From NCBI RefSeq assembly GCF_036032445.1, contig NZ_CP107932.1:1552501-1616500 (forward strand): 64,000 nucleotides of DNA. Reading direction: 5' to 3'. The number at the start of each line of letters is the position of its first letter. The stretch's first letter is position 1. This document shows positions 29,137-37,697 of the stretch, one piece after another. The notes beneath the pieces are model-generated. The model was not told the origin of the DNA, searched no databases, and worked only from the letters and a program-made list of their open reading frames with translations. Source of the DNA: Nocardia sp. NBC_00416 (GTDB lineage: Bacteria; Actinomycetota; Actinomycetes; Mycobacteriales; Mycobacteriaceae). Made by a program: the position numbers and the translations under genes.

Positions 29137-30213
29137 CTAACCGGCGGCTGTGGGACCGGGCGTGCTCGCTCGGAGCGGCGCTGGCTGCTGTGTGAGCGAG
29201 TCCAGATCGCGTATCGCCGCGCAGCTGCGGGCGACCATGGCGGCGAACATCTGGTCGCCACGGTCGGATGCGGCGCCGTAGGCGGCGCCGAACACGGCCA
29301 CCAGTGGCCCCTGCAGGGTCGCGAACCGGTAGTCCTGCCAGCAGTCCTCGACGGTGTAGCCGGTGACCCCCAGTTCGGTGAGGCGCTGATGGTAGGTGGC
29401 GACCAGGCTTTTCTCTGCGCTCCGGCGGGTTTCCGGGTCGAAGCTGGTGGTGATGAAGTAGGCGAGGTCGCGGGCCGGCAGGCCCAGATTGACGGTCTGC
29501 CAGTCGACGGCGGTCACCTGCGGTGTGGCTCCGGCGCCGAACATCAGATTGTCGAGGCGATAGTCGCCGTGGACGAGCCCGAACCGTTCGGGGCGGGCGA
29601 GCAACCAGTCGGCGATGACCTCGCCGCAGGCGCGCACGGTCTCGTGGTCCTCGGCGGAGAGGCGGTCGCCGAGCCGGTCGAGGAAAATATCGGTGGTGGG
29701 CCCGTAGAGTTCGCGCAGCGTTTCCGCCTCCTGCGGGCCGTTGCGGCTGAACCCTTCGATACCGAGCAGGGTCTCGTCGCACCAGCGGGGCGCGTGCAGA
29801 CCCGCGAGGTTGGCCACCGCGGGGTGGGCGTGGGCGACCGGGCAGCCGGCGATCTGGTCGCCTTGGCGGGCGGGCGCGAGGTCTTCCAGCAGGAGTACGA
29901 ATTCGGCGCCGTCGCCGTGTGTCTCGGCGTGGTGGCAGCGGGGTGTGCGGACGGCGACGGTGGGGGCGATTTCGGTGTAGAAGCGGACTTCCTGGCGGTA
30001 GGCGCCGGCCAGCAGTGCCCGGGTGCCCGGGTCGGCAGCCGGTAATTTCGCCAGGACTTGTTCCGGCACCCCGTCGCCGGTGAGCCGCAGCCGGTACACG
30101 GTGCCGATCTGGCCGGTGCCCACGGTTTCGGTGCTCACCGTGGTCACGTGGCCGGCGAGGGCGGCGGTGAGCCATTCCGGGGTGAGGTCGGTGATCGCGG
30201 TGGGGCTGGTCAT
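29137..30213 (-). CDS. Phosphotransferase family protein (APH/CHK-like kinase)
   Basis: This 358-residue protein has the aminoglycoside-phosphotransferase fold: a GTGQIGTVYRL ATP-binding loop near residue 35, catalytic LVHGDYRLDNLMF near residue 215 and the metal-binding VDWQT soon after. It resembles the EcKinase/CHK group often found beside lipid- and sterol-related oxidoreductases rather than antibiotic resistance genes. The ATG at 30213 overlaps the luciferase-like stop by 4 bases, so a longer in-frame extension is rejected. It is third in the SDR-LLM-kinase operon. The substrate is unknown. Confidence 0.85.
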   Translation of the reverse strand: MTSPTAITDLTPEWLTAALAGHVTTVSTETVGTGQIGTVYRLRLTGDGVPEQVLAKLPAADPGTRALLAGAYRQEVRFYTEIAPTVAVRTPRCHHAETHGDGAEFVLLLEDLAPARQGDQIAGCPVAHAHPAVANLAGLHAPRWCDETLLGIEGFSRNGPQEAETLRELYGPTTDIFLDRLGDRLSAEDHETVRACGEVIADWLLARPERFGLVHGDYRLDNLMFGAGATPQVTAVDWQTVNLGLPARDLAYFITTSFDPETRRSAEKSLVATYHQRLTELGVTGYTVEDCWQDYRFATLQGPLVAVFGAAYGAASDRGDQMFAAMVARSCAAIRDLDSLTQQPAPLRASTPGPTAAG

Positions 30214-31295
30214 CGGCGGCTCCTGCCGGGGTTGGCGGGCAGTGCGGCGAACCGACCGGGGGGCCGCCGGCGGCGCCACGCGTCGAGGGTGGGTGCTAGT
30301 TCGGTGGGGGTGTTTCCGTGCAGGATGACTCCGTCGACCCCGGTGCCGAATTGGTCGGCGATCCGGGTGGCGCACCGGTCGGGCGTCCCGGTGGCGGACG
30401 CGGCGAGCCATTCGGCGGGCAACAGTTCTTCGACGGCGGCGAGGGTGGCGGTATCGGCCACCGCGTCGAGTGCGCCGCCGGCGCCGGTGACCAGGGGATG
30501 TGTCCGGAAGTGGTCGAGTACCCGCTGATCCCATTCGTTGACCTGCACGAGGACGTCTCCGTAGCCCTGCAGGTAGGTGCCGAGCCGGCCGACGAGTTTG
30601 CGCAGCCGCGCGGTTTCGCCCTGGGTGTCGTCCACGACCGCCAGTACCGACCAGATGCGCACGGCGGCGGGATCGCGCCCGGCCGCTTCGGCGGCGGCGC
30701 GGATGGCGTGGACGGCGCGGGCGGTGGTGTCGTCGGTGAAGAAGGTGTGCAGGACGACGGAGTCGGCGATCTGTCCGGCCAGGCGCAGGGTGTTGGCGCC
30801 GATCGCGGTGAGGGTGACGGGGATGTCCTCGTCGTAGGTGGGGTCCAGTTGCAGCAGCGGGTATTTCCCGGCGGGTCCGTCGTGTCCGAGGACGGTGTCA
30901 CCGTGCCAGAGGCGGCGGTAGAGGTCGACGGCGTCGCGCAGTTGCGCGGAGGTGATGCGCGGGAGGCCGATGACGTCGAAGAGGGCGCCGAACCCGCGGC
31001 CGAGGCCGAGGCTGTAGCGGCCTCGGGTGAGCCGGTGCAGGGTTACCGCGGCGGCGGCGGTGACCAGCGGGTGGCGGGTGTTGTGGTTGGTGGCGGCGGT
31101 GCAGATCCCGAGGTCGGTGGTGACGGCGCCCGCGGCGGCGGCCAGGGCGAAGGCTTCTTTGGTGTTGAAGCGTTCGGACAGGAACATCGCGCCGAGTCCG
31201 AGGCGTTCGGCGTCGCGGGCTTCGTCGAGCAGGACGTGCGGGTCGGTGGCGTGCCCGGCGAGGCCGTAGCAGCCGAGTTCGGGGAATTCGGTCAC
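30210..31295 (-). CDS. LLM class F420-dependent oxidoreductase (TIGR03857-like)
   Basis: This 361-residue luciferase-fold protein begins TEFPELGCYGLAGHATDP and has AMFLSERFNTKEAF, YSLGLGRGFGALFDV and VTLTAIGANTLRLAG, characteristic of the mycobacterial F420 subgroup. It overlaps the SDR stop by 4 bases and the kinase start by 4 bases, giving a tightly coupled operon. By inference, the operon is under the TetR-type operator at 32260. Confidence 0.85.
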   Translation of the reverse strand: MTEFPELGCYGLAGHATDPHVLLDEARDAERLGLGAMFLSERFNTKEAFALAAAAGAVTTDLGICTAATNHNTRHPLVTAAAAVTLHRLTRGRYSLGLGRGFGALFDVIGLPRITSAQLRDAVDLYRRLWHGDTVLGHDGPAGKYPLLQLDPTYDEDIPVTLTAIGANTLRLAGQIADSVVLHTFFTDDTTARAVHAIRAAAEAAGRDPAAVRIWSVLAVVDDTQGETARLRKLVGRLGTYLQGYGDVLVQVNEWDQRVLDHFRTHPLVTGAGGALDAVADTATLAAVEELLPAEWLAASATGTPDRCATRIADQFGTGVDGVILHGNTPTELAPTLDAWRRRRPPGRFAALPANPGRSRR

Positions 31296-32191
31296 TGCGA
31301 GCCCGCCTCGGCTTTGCTGCCGTTGATCATGCGGTGCAGTTCGTCCTGGGTCCAGGGCGGGGTGTCGTTGTGGTCGCGGAAGCCCAGGATGCTGGGTGTG
31401 GGGCGGTCGTAGCGGCCGACGAATCCTCCGGCGGCGACGAAGATCTGCCCGGTGACCTGTTCGGCGGCCGCGCCGGCCAGGTACAGGTACAGCTGGGCGA
31501 CGTAGTCGGCGGGCGGGGCGTCGAGGGCGGCGTCTTTGCTGATCTCGTCGAGCATGCCGCGACGGTAGAGCTCCATGATCTTGGCTTCGTAGGCGAAGCC
31601 GCTGGAGAGGCGGGTTTTGGCGCCGGGGCAGACGACGTTGGCGCGAACCCGGTGTTCGGCGAGTTCGGCGGCGATGGCGAGGGTGAGGGAATTAACGGCG
31701 CCTTTGCCGGCGGCGTAACCGGTGCCGCCGTAGTCGCCGAGGTAGGCGAAGGAGCTGGTGTTGACGATGCTGCCGCGGCCGCGAGCGACCATTTTCGGGG
31801 CGGCGGCGCGGCAGGTGTTGAACGTGGTGGTGAGGTGGGAGTCGAGTAGGGCACGCCAGTCGCGGGAGCTGACGTCGAGGATCGAGGATCCGGCGGGTTC
31901 GGCGATTCCGGCGCAGTTGACGAGGACGTCGATGGCGCCGAAGGTCCGTACGCAGGTGTCGACGAGTTCGATGGCGGTGGTTTCGTCGGCGGCGTTGCCG
32001 GCGACGCCGACGGCGCGGTGCCCGGCGAGGGTCAGCGAGGTGACGGTGCGTTCGACGGAGGCTTCGGTGCGGCCGTTGACGACGACACCGGCGCCGTGCC
32101 CGGCCAGTGCGTGGGCGACGGCGTAGCCGATGCCGCTGGTGGCGCCGACGACGACGGCGCCGCGTCCCCACAGGGTCTGGTTACCGCTCAT
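31292..32191 (-). CDS. SDR family NAD(P)-dependent oxidoreductase
   Basis: This 299-residue classical-like short-chain dehydrogenase has the cofactor motif GATSGIG near residue 15, NCAG near residue 90, catalytic Ser in NTSSFAYLG, and YAAGK supplying Tyr and Lys. The C-terminal tail (GGFVGRYDRPTPSILGFRDH) is longer than in the minimal SDR. An SDR sits beside cyp51 in mycobacteria too, which suggests a steroid or lipid alcohol/ketone as substrate. The ATG at 32191 (preceded by GGCAGG) is preferred over one at 32251. Confidence 0.88.
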   Translation of the reverse strand: MSGNQTLWGRGAVVVGATSGIGYAVAHALAGHGAGVVVNGRTEASVERTVTSLTLAGHRAVGVAGNAADETTAIELVDTCVRTFGAIDVLVNCAGIAEPAGSSILDVSSRDWRALLDSHLTTTFNTCRAAAPKMVARGRGSIVNTSSFAYLGDYGGTGYAAGKGAVNSLTLAIAAELAEHRVRANVVCPGAKTRLSSGFAYEAKIMELYRRGMLDEISKDAALDAPPADYVAQLYLYLAGAAAEQVTGQIFVAAGGFVGRYDRPTPSILGFRDHNDTPPWTQDELHRMINGSKAEAGSQ

Positions 32192-32259
32192 GGACCTGCC
32201 TGTTCTCGCTTGTTTCAGTGGGCCGGGGTGGGGCGCACCTCGGCCGAACACTATTCCGT

Positions 32260-32276
32260 ACAGGTGTCCGGACAGT
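32260..32276 (-). promoter_or_regulatory. Putative TetR-type operator, SDR side
   Basis: On the minus strand this reads ACTGTCCGGACACCTGT and contains the perfect palindrome TGTCCGGACA. It lies about 70 bases upstream of the SDR start. It is one of five copies of the motif A...TC..GACA..TGT in this window. Confidence 0.6.
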
Positions 32277-32356
32277 ATGGCATTCTGACGGTGCGCCGGG
32301 AGCGGATCGGCTGTTGCGCCGCGGCGCGCGCCTTGCTTGCACGCATTACCCCGTAG

Positions 32357-32396
32357 TACTGTCCAGACAGGTGTCTACCATAGATCCTGGACAGTA
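32357..32396 (+). promoter_or_regulatory. Putative TetR-type operator, cyp51 side
   Basis: The motif ACTGTCCAGACAGGTGT occupies 32358-32374. An extra arm, CTGGACAGTA at 32387-32396, is the exact reverse complement of TACTGTCCAG at 32357-32366. The element ends about 20 bases before the cyp51 start, overlapping where a promoter would lie. Confidence 0.6.
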
Positions 32397-32416
32397 ATCT
32401 GGGGAAGGATTTCCAC

Positions 32417-33775
32417 ATGACTTCGGTGAAACCGCCGCGGGTGTCCGGAGGCGAACACGAACACGGCCACCTCGAGGAATTCCGCACCGACCCGATCGCG
32501 CTGATGCGCCGGGTCCGGGAGGAATGCGGTGACGTCGGCCAGTTCGAGCTCGCCGGACGTCACGTCATCCTGCTCACGGGGGCCGAAGCGAACGAATTCT
32601 TCTTCCGCGCCGCCGACGAGGACCTCGACCAGGCCGCCGCCTACCCCTTCATGAAGCCGATCTTCGGCGAAGGCGTGGTGTTCGATGCCAGTCCCGAACG
32701 GCGCAAGGAGATGCTGCACAACTCCGCACTGCGCGGCGACCAGATGCGCGGGCATGCGGCGACCATCGAAAAAGAGGTCGACCAGATGCTGGCGACCTGG
32801 GGCGACGAAGGCGAGATCGACCTGCTCGACTTCTTCGCCGAACTCACCATCTACACCTCGTCGGCCTGCCTGATCGGGGTGAAGTTCCGCGAGGAACTCG
32901 ACAGCCGCTTCGCGCAGCTCTATCACAACCTGGAACGCGGCACCGACGCCCTCGCCTACGTGGACCCGTACATGCCGATCGACAGTTTCCGGATCCGCGA
33001 CGAATCCCGCGCCGCACTGGTCGAACTCGTCCAAGAGATCATGGACGGGCGCGTCGCGAACCCGCCCGCCGACAAGGACGACCGCGACCTGCTTGATGTG
33101 CTGGTCTCGGTCAAGGGCGAGGACGGCACCCCGCACTTCAGCGCCAGCGAGGTCACCGGCATCTTCATCTCGATGATGTTCGCCGGCCACCACACCACCT
33201 CCGGTACCGCCGCCTGGTCGGTGATCGAACTGCTGCGACATCCGGAAGTGCTGTCCGGTGTGGTCAAGGAACTCGACGAGCTGTACGCCGACGGCCAGGA
33301 AGTGAGCTTTCACGCGCTGCGTCAGATCCCGCAACTGGAGGCGGTCCTGAAGGAAACCCTGCGCCTGCATCCGCCCCTGATCATCCTGATGCGGGTCGCG
33401 CAGGGCGAGTTCGAGGTGTGCGGGAACCGCATCGAGCCCGGCGACCACGTCGCCGCGACCCCCGCGATTTCCAACCGGCTGGCGGAGGACTTCCCGAATC
33501 CCGACAGCTTCGACCCCGGCCGCTACATCGATCCCAACCAGGAAGACCTCATCAACCGCTGGACCTGGATCCCGTTCGGCGCCGGACGCCATCGCTGCGT
33601 CGGCGCGGCGTTCGCCCTGATGCAGCTCAAAGCGATCTTCTCGGTGCTGCTGCGGGACTGGGAATTCGAGATGGTGCAGCCCTCGGAGTCCTACCGCAAC
33701 GATCACTCCAAGATGGTGGTGCAGTTGCAGCAGCCGTGCCGCGTCCGGTACCGCCGCAGGCAGCGGGAGAACTAG
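32417..33775 (+). CDS. cyp51: Cytochrome P450 CYP51 (sterol 14-alpha-demethylase type)
   Basis: This 452-residue protein closely follows Mycobacterium tuberculosis CYP51 as I recall it: PRVSGG, HGHLEEFRTDP, the B-prime region AYPFMKPIFGEGVVFD, I-helix MMFAGHHTTSGTA, ExxR in KETLRLH, and haem loop FGAGRHRCVGAAFA with the Cys ligand. CYP51 removes the 14-alpha methyl group of lanosterol-type sterols; the natural substrate in actinobacteria is not settled. GGGGAAGGA lies 7 bases upstream of the ATG. The reductase gene begins immediately after its stop. Its usual mycobacterial ferredoxin partner is not adjacent but appears at 45613. Confidence 0.95.
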   Translation: MTSVKPPRVSGGEHEHGHLEEFRTDPIALMRRVREECGDVGQFELAGRHVILLTGAEANEFFFRAADEDLDQAAAYPFMKPIFGEGVVFDASPERRKEMLHNSALRGDQMRGHAATIEKEVDQMLATWGDEGEIDLLDFFAELTIYTSSACLIGVKFREELDSRFAQLYHNLERGTDALAYVDPYMPIDSFRIRDESRAALVELVQEIMDGRVANPPADKDDRDLLDVLVSVKGEDGTPHFSASEVTGIFISMMFAGHHTTSGTAAWSVIELLRHPEVLSGVVKELDELYADGQEVSFHALRQIPQLEAVLKETLRLHPPLIILMRVAQGEFEVCGNRIEPGDHVAATPAISNRLAEDFPNPDSFDPGRYIDPNQEDLINRWTWIPFGAGRHRCVGAAFALMQLKAIFSVLLRDWEFEMVQPSESYRNDHSKMVVQLQQPCRVRYRRRQREN

Positions 33776-35449
33776 ATGGCCTACGTCATCACCCAACGCT
33801 GCTGCAACGACGCCAGTTGCGTGGCCGAATGCCCGGTGGACTGCATCCGGCCACGCCCGGAGGACCCGCAGTTCGCGACCGCGGAGATGCTCTACATCGA
33901 TCCGGACACCTGCATCGACTGCGGGGCCTGCTACGAGGCGTGCCCGGTCGACGCGATCTACGCCGAGGAGGACCTGCCCGCACACCTGGACGGCTTCCGC
34001 GGGATCAACGCCGGCTACTTCGCGAAACACCCACTCCAGCCGGATATGTCTCCCCCACCGCCGGTGCGGCGGCTCGCCAAGGACCTGGGGACACTGCGGG
34101 TCGCGATCGTTGGCACCGGACCGGCCGCCTGCTATGCCGCCGAACAACTGCTCAGCGCGGGGTCGGTCGAGGTGGAGATGTTCGACCGGCTCCCCGCCCC
34201 GTGGGGGCTGGCCCGCTACGGGGTGGCCCCGGATCACGCGCAGACCCGCGGGGTGACCGAGATGTTCACGGCCGCGTTCAAACGTGACGCGCTGCAGATG
34301 TACCTGAACACCGAGATCGGCACCCATCTCACCCATGCCGAACTGCGCGACAGCGTGCACGCGGTGATCTACGCCGTGGGCGCGCCGGCCGACCGGCGCC
34401 TCGATATCCCCGGCGAGGATCTACCGGGGAGCGTCTCGGCCACCGAATTCGTGGCCTGGTACAACGGCAACCCCGAATACGCGGACCGGGTATTCGATCT
34501 GTCCGGGGAGCGGGCGGTGATCGTCGGCAACGGGAACGTGGCCCTGGATATCGCGCGGGTGCTCACCACGGATCCCGACGAACTGGCGCGCACCGATATC
34601 GCCGATCACGCGCTGGCCGCGTTACGGAACAGCGCGATCCGCGAGGTCGTGGTCGTCGGGCGGCGCGGTGTGCTCCAAGCGGCCTACACCGCACCGGAGT
34701 TCCGCGCGCTGGGGCAACTCGACGGCGTCGATATCGTCGTCGAGCCGGACGACCTCGCCGTCGGCGAAGCCGGGCACGCCTACCTCGCCGACCCCGACGC
34801 GCCCTACGAGCTCGGTGTGAAACACCGCGCCGCCGTCGAGTACGCGGCCCGTCCATTGCGCGACGGGCACAAGCGGATCCGGTTCCGGTACTGCCTTTCT
34901 CCTGTCGAGATCGTCGGCGACGACAGTGTGCGCGCGGTGCGCTACGTCCACAACGAACTCACCGGCCCCGCCGCCGCACCGACCGCCCGGCCGACCGGCG
35001 ACACCGGTGCACTGGACTCATCGCTGGTGGTGCGCGCGGTGGGGTATCGGGGTGAACCGGTAGGTGATCTGCCGTTCGACGAGCGGCGCGGTGTGTTGCC
35101 CACCGTGGACGGCCGGGTCGTCGGTCCGGCGGGTGCGCCGGTGCCGGGTGTCTATGCCGCCGGCTGGATCAAACGGGGTCCACGCGGGGTGATCGGTTCC
35201 AATCGTGCCGACGCCGCGGAGACCGTGGCCGCGATACTCGACGATTTCCGGGCCGGTGCCCTGTCCGCGCCGGTCCGGGATCGGGCCGAGTTGTCCGATC
35301 TGGTGCGCACCCGGCGACCCGAGGTGGTCGATCGGACGGCCTGGCAGGCCGTGGATCGCGCCGAACGCGCCGCCGGTGCGGCCGCGGGCCGGCCCCGGGT
35401 GAAACTCGCGACCGTCGAAGAACTGCTCGCGACCGCCCGGCGCGGCTGA
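33776..35449 (+). CDS. fprB: FprB-type ferredoxin/NADP+ reductase with fused ferredoxin domain
   Basis: This 557-residue protein has an N-terminal ferredoxin domain (residues 1-75) with CNDASCVAECPVDC and CIDCGACYEACPVD, a seven- or eight-iron arrangement. An adrenodoxin-reductase-like flavoprotein follows: FAD motif VAIVGTGPAACYAAE near residue 110, NADP region VIVGNGNVALDIARVL near residue 245 and a late GWIKRGPRGVIGSNR. It can move electrons from NADPH through its own ferredoxin to a P450. The ATG follows the cyp51 stop codon directly with no spacer, so it is probably the dedicated reductase for CYP51. It replaces the small ferredoxin found at this place in mycobacteria. Confidence 0.93.
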   Translation: MAYVITQRCCNDASCVAECPVDCIRPRPEDPQFATAEMLYIDPDTCIDCGACYEACPVDAIYAEEDLPAHLDGFRGINAGYFAKHPLQPDMSPPPPVRRLAKDLGTLRVAIVGTGPAACYAAEQLLSAGSVEVEMFDRLPAPWGLARYGVAPDHAQTRGVTEMFTAAFKRDALQMYLNTEIGTHLTHAELRDSVHAVIYAVGAPADRRLDIPGEDLPGSVSATEFVAWYNGNPEYADRVFDLSGERAVIVGNGNVALDIARVLTTDPDELARTDIADHALAALRNSAIREVVVVGRRGVLQAAYTAPEFRALGQLDGVDIVVEPDDLAVGEAGHAYLADPDAPYELGVKHRAAVEYAARPLRDGHKRIRFRYCLSPVEIVGDDSVRAVRYVHNELTGPAAAPTARPTGDTGALDSSLVVRAVGYRGEPVGDLPFDERRGVLPTVDGRVVGPAGAPVPGVYAAGWIKRGPRGVIGSNRADAAETVAAILDDFRAGALSAPVRDRAELSDLVRTRRPEVVDRTAWQAVDRAERAAGAAAGRPRVKLATVEELLATARRG

Positions 35450-35527
35450 ATCCGGCTGCACCATGCCGACCGGCACGCGACCTGTTTCGTTTTCGCTGTG
35501 CAGTGGCGGACCGGCGGTGCTCATCTG

Positions 35528-35728
35528 TCAGACCGGCTCGGCGGCGGACAGGTAGGTGCTCAGTGCCTCGGTCACGCCGGGTGTGTCGAGCCAAGTATCG
35601 AAACCGATGAGGTCGGGGTTGGCGGCACGGCAATTCTGTAGGTCGGCGGCCGGGCGGTCGGGGTCCCGGTAGTAATGGCGCAGAAAACAACGAAGTTCGG
35701 GTAGCCGCTGGTCAGCGTCGCCGTTCAG
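35528..35728 (-). pseudogene. Small remnant or non-canonical-start ORF downstream of the integrase
   Basis: In a frame different from the integrase, about 66 residues look protein-like, including LPELRCFLRHYYRDP and IGFDTWLDTPGV, ending at a TGA. No ATG, GTG or TTG start is present in the plausible region; the best candidate is a CTG at 35728, overlapping the integrase end by 17 bases. It may be a small gene with a mutated start or the tail of a lost one. I do not recognise the family. Confidence 0.3.
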
Positions 35729-36734
35729 CGCCGGGGCCGAGGATGCTGGTGAGGTCGCGCATTGCCTGCGGCGACGGTTTGAAGTAGCGGCGCAGGTTCT
35801 CGGGTTTGCGGTGGCGGGACTTCGCCATGAGTTCGAGCAGGCTGGCCCCGGATTCACCCAGATGTGTCAGGCCGGAATGCCTGAGTTCGTGCAGGTCCCA
35901 CCCAGTTCCGGTCCCATTGATCGAAGTGGCGACGTCGAGCAGATCGCGCGCCTGGTCGTAGGACAGCCGCGCCAGCCCGGTGTCGGGGCAGACGTCGCGA
36001 TCGGCGAGGTACTTGCCGGGGCCGGGGCGGCGGTGGGTGACGAACACGGGCCCCGAGGTCCGGTCCTAGATGAGCCTGGGCAGCAGCCGGGCGGTGCCGG
36101 CGTCCCAGTACACGGTCTGCAGGACGTATTCGTGGTGTGCGGCGCCGCAGCGGCGGGTACGGGGTGTCGCGCCTTTGGATTTCACAGGGCAGCAGCGCCC
36201 GGTCAGGTCCAGGTCTTCGATGTTGACTTGGAGCAGTCCGTCTGCGCGAGCGCAGGTTTCGTACAGCATCCGCCACAGTGTCTTCTCCCGGATGTGGATG
36301 TCGCGGCGGGCGATGAGCCGGTCGATCGCGGTGCGCGAGCGGACCGGGGTGTTGGAGTCCGGCGGGGTCGACCGGACTGCCGAGGCGGGAACGCCCGGCG
36401 CGGTCCAGCCCTGTTCGCGGCACCAGCTCAGCCACTTGCCCACGGCCGCGCGGCGCGTGTTCCAAGTGTTGACCGCCGCTGTACCCCACAGGGATTCGAG
36501 GGCTGCGCCGATCTCATCATCGATTACCGAGTCCAGCCGACGGCTCGGTGCGGGCAGTCCGTCCGGGGTGTGGCCGTCGAGTCGGTCGACGGTCTTGCCG
36601 ATCGCGATGGTGTAGGCGCGGCGGGTGTAGGCGCGGCGGGTGTTGGGCGAGCGGATGGTGTCGAGGAACGCCTCGGCGCAGGCTCGCAGGGTCCGGGGCC
36701 TGGCTGTGTGGATCCGGTGCACCGTCGCCGCCAT
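35712..36734 (-). pseudogene. Tyrosine recombinase (phage-type integrase), interrupted by an in-frame stop
   Basis: The N-terminal SAM-like region and first half of the catalytic domain run from 36734 to an in-frame TAG at 36066-36068. The same frame then continues to 35712 with the rest of the catalytic domain. Catalytic residues remain on both sides: first Arg in [10 protein letters not shown] upstream, then HELRHSG, the SRH box and RRYF tyrosine downstream. Only the stop codon breaks it, so inactivation is recent or the protein is made by readthrough. A 15-base tandem duplication repeats RRAYT within the N-terminal part. A recombination-site-like repeat lies just upstream. The start at 36734 is tentative. 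Confidence 0.8.
36610..36639. repeat. 15-bp tandem duplication inside the integrase
   Basis: GTGTAGGCGCGGCGG occurs twice in a row, at 36610-36624 and 36625-36639. It is in frame and duplicates five residues (RRAYT). It is probably replication slippage in a gene no longer under strong selection. Confidence 0.85.
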
Positions 36735-36754
36735 GCGTTCCCGCCTTCTCGGGC

Positions 36755-36853
36755 TTGCCCCGGATAACGGGGGTGCTTCGCGCAGCACCGCAGCGGGGTT
36801 GTCGCAGGCCGCTCCTGATGTTACCTCGGATAACAGACCATTATCCGGGGCAA
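36755..36853. repeat. Recombinase core-site-like inverted repeat plus a third copy
   Basis: TTACCTCGGATAA (36821-36833) and the reverse complement of TTGCCCCGGATAA (36841-36853) face each other across the 7-base spacer CAGACCA. This is the layout of a tyrosine-recombinase crossover site. A third copy, TTGCCCCGGATAA, lies at 36755-36767 near the integrase start. Arms match at 11 of 13 positions. Confidence 0.6.
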
Positions 36854-36996
36854 CAAAGGCACTCGGGCGAAGCTGCCGAACACGCGGTATACGGCTGCTT
36901 AGCGTGCGTTCATCAGATGCCTGGGGCTAACAGGACACGCCCGTAGGTTGCTCCGCTGAACCGTTGTGAAGTGCCCGATTTCGTTTGCCCCGCGGT

Positions 36997-37584
36997 CTAC
37001 GTGCCGTCGCCGATGATGGTGCGCAACGCCAAGTTGCCGATTTGTCGCAGCTCGTCGCGGCTGCGCCCGGCTGCGGCCTGGACGGCGATGCCGTCAGAGA
37101 TCGTGTGGACGAGTGCGGCCAGGGCGGCGGGTTCGTAGCCGGACGGCAGGTCGGTGGCCTGCTCAAGTCGTCTGCGCAGCGCAGTCTCGCCAGCTTTGCG
37201 CACCGTGACGGCGTCCTCGCGTACGGCGTGCGCGTCGGGTCCGCAGGCTTGAACGGTCTTGACGCACAGGCAACCCTGGGGCGTGTTCTCGCCTGCGGTC
37301 AGGTCGACGGCCCCGCTGATGAGCCGCTCGACGACTTCACGGCCGGCGGATGCGTTCAGCGCGTCGGCGGCGTAGGCGCCGGGGCCGTCGAGGTAGCGGG
37401 CGAGGACCTTGCCGAACAGTTCTTCCTTGTTCCCGAAGGCGGCATAGAGGCTGGGCTTGTTGATGCCCATCGCGGCGGTCAGGTCGGCCAGCGAGGTGCC
37501 CTCGTAGCCGTGTCGCCAGAACACCTCCAGCGCGCGGTCGAGTGCGGTGTCTGCGTCGAACGAGCGTGGGCGTCCGCCGGGCAT
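36997..37584 (-). CDS. TetR/AcrR family transcriptional regulator
   Basis: This 195-residue protein begins MPGGRPRSFDADTALDRALEV and has the TetR DNA-binding unit ADLTAAMGINKPSLYAAFG at about residues 28-50. The C-terminal part contains TPQGCLCV, seen in regulators of the AcuR/YxaF-like type. CGGAGGACAGC precedes the ATG at 37584 and decides it over an upstream in-frame start. It is divergent from the Gfo/Idh/MocA gene with two matching palindromes between, so it probably represses both. Confidence 0.9.
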   Translation of the reverse strand: MPGGRPRSFDADTALDRALEVFWRHGYEGTSLADLTAAMGINKPSLYAAFGNKEELFGKVLARYLDGPGAYAADALNASAGREVVERLISGAVDLTAGENTPQGCLCVKTVQACGPDAHAVREDAVTVRKAGETALRRRLEQATDLPSGYEPAALAALVHTISDGIAVQAAAGRSRDELRQIGNLALRTIIGDGT

Positions 37585-37613
37585 GCTGTCCTCCGGGCTC
37601 TCTCCATGTTTTT

Positions 37614-37677
37614 TACCTATCGGTACATTACCTCTTGCGCGAGCGTGCAGTGCCACCTAGTTTCTTACCGAAAGGTA
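37614..37677. promoter_or_regulatory. Two TACCGAWAGGTA operators between tetR and oxidoreductase genes
   Basis: TACCTATCGGTA at 37614-37625 is the reverse complement of TACCGATAGGTA, and TACCGAAAGGTA lies at 37666-37677. The two near-identical 12-bp palindromes are 52 bases apart centre to centre, each close to one of the divergent starts. They are probable binding sites for the TetR at 36997. Confidence 0.7.
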
Positions 37678-37697
37678 CACAACTAGAGGAGTGGCAC

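Noticed and set aside
36854..36996. tRNA gene as the integrase attachment target
   Set aside because: I found no cloverleaf or CCA-like end in this stretch.
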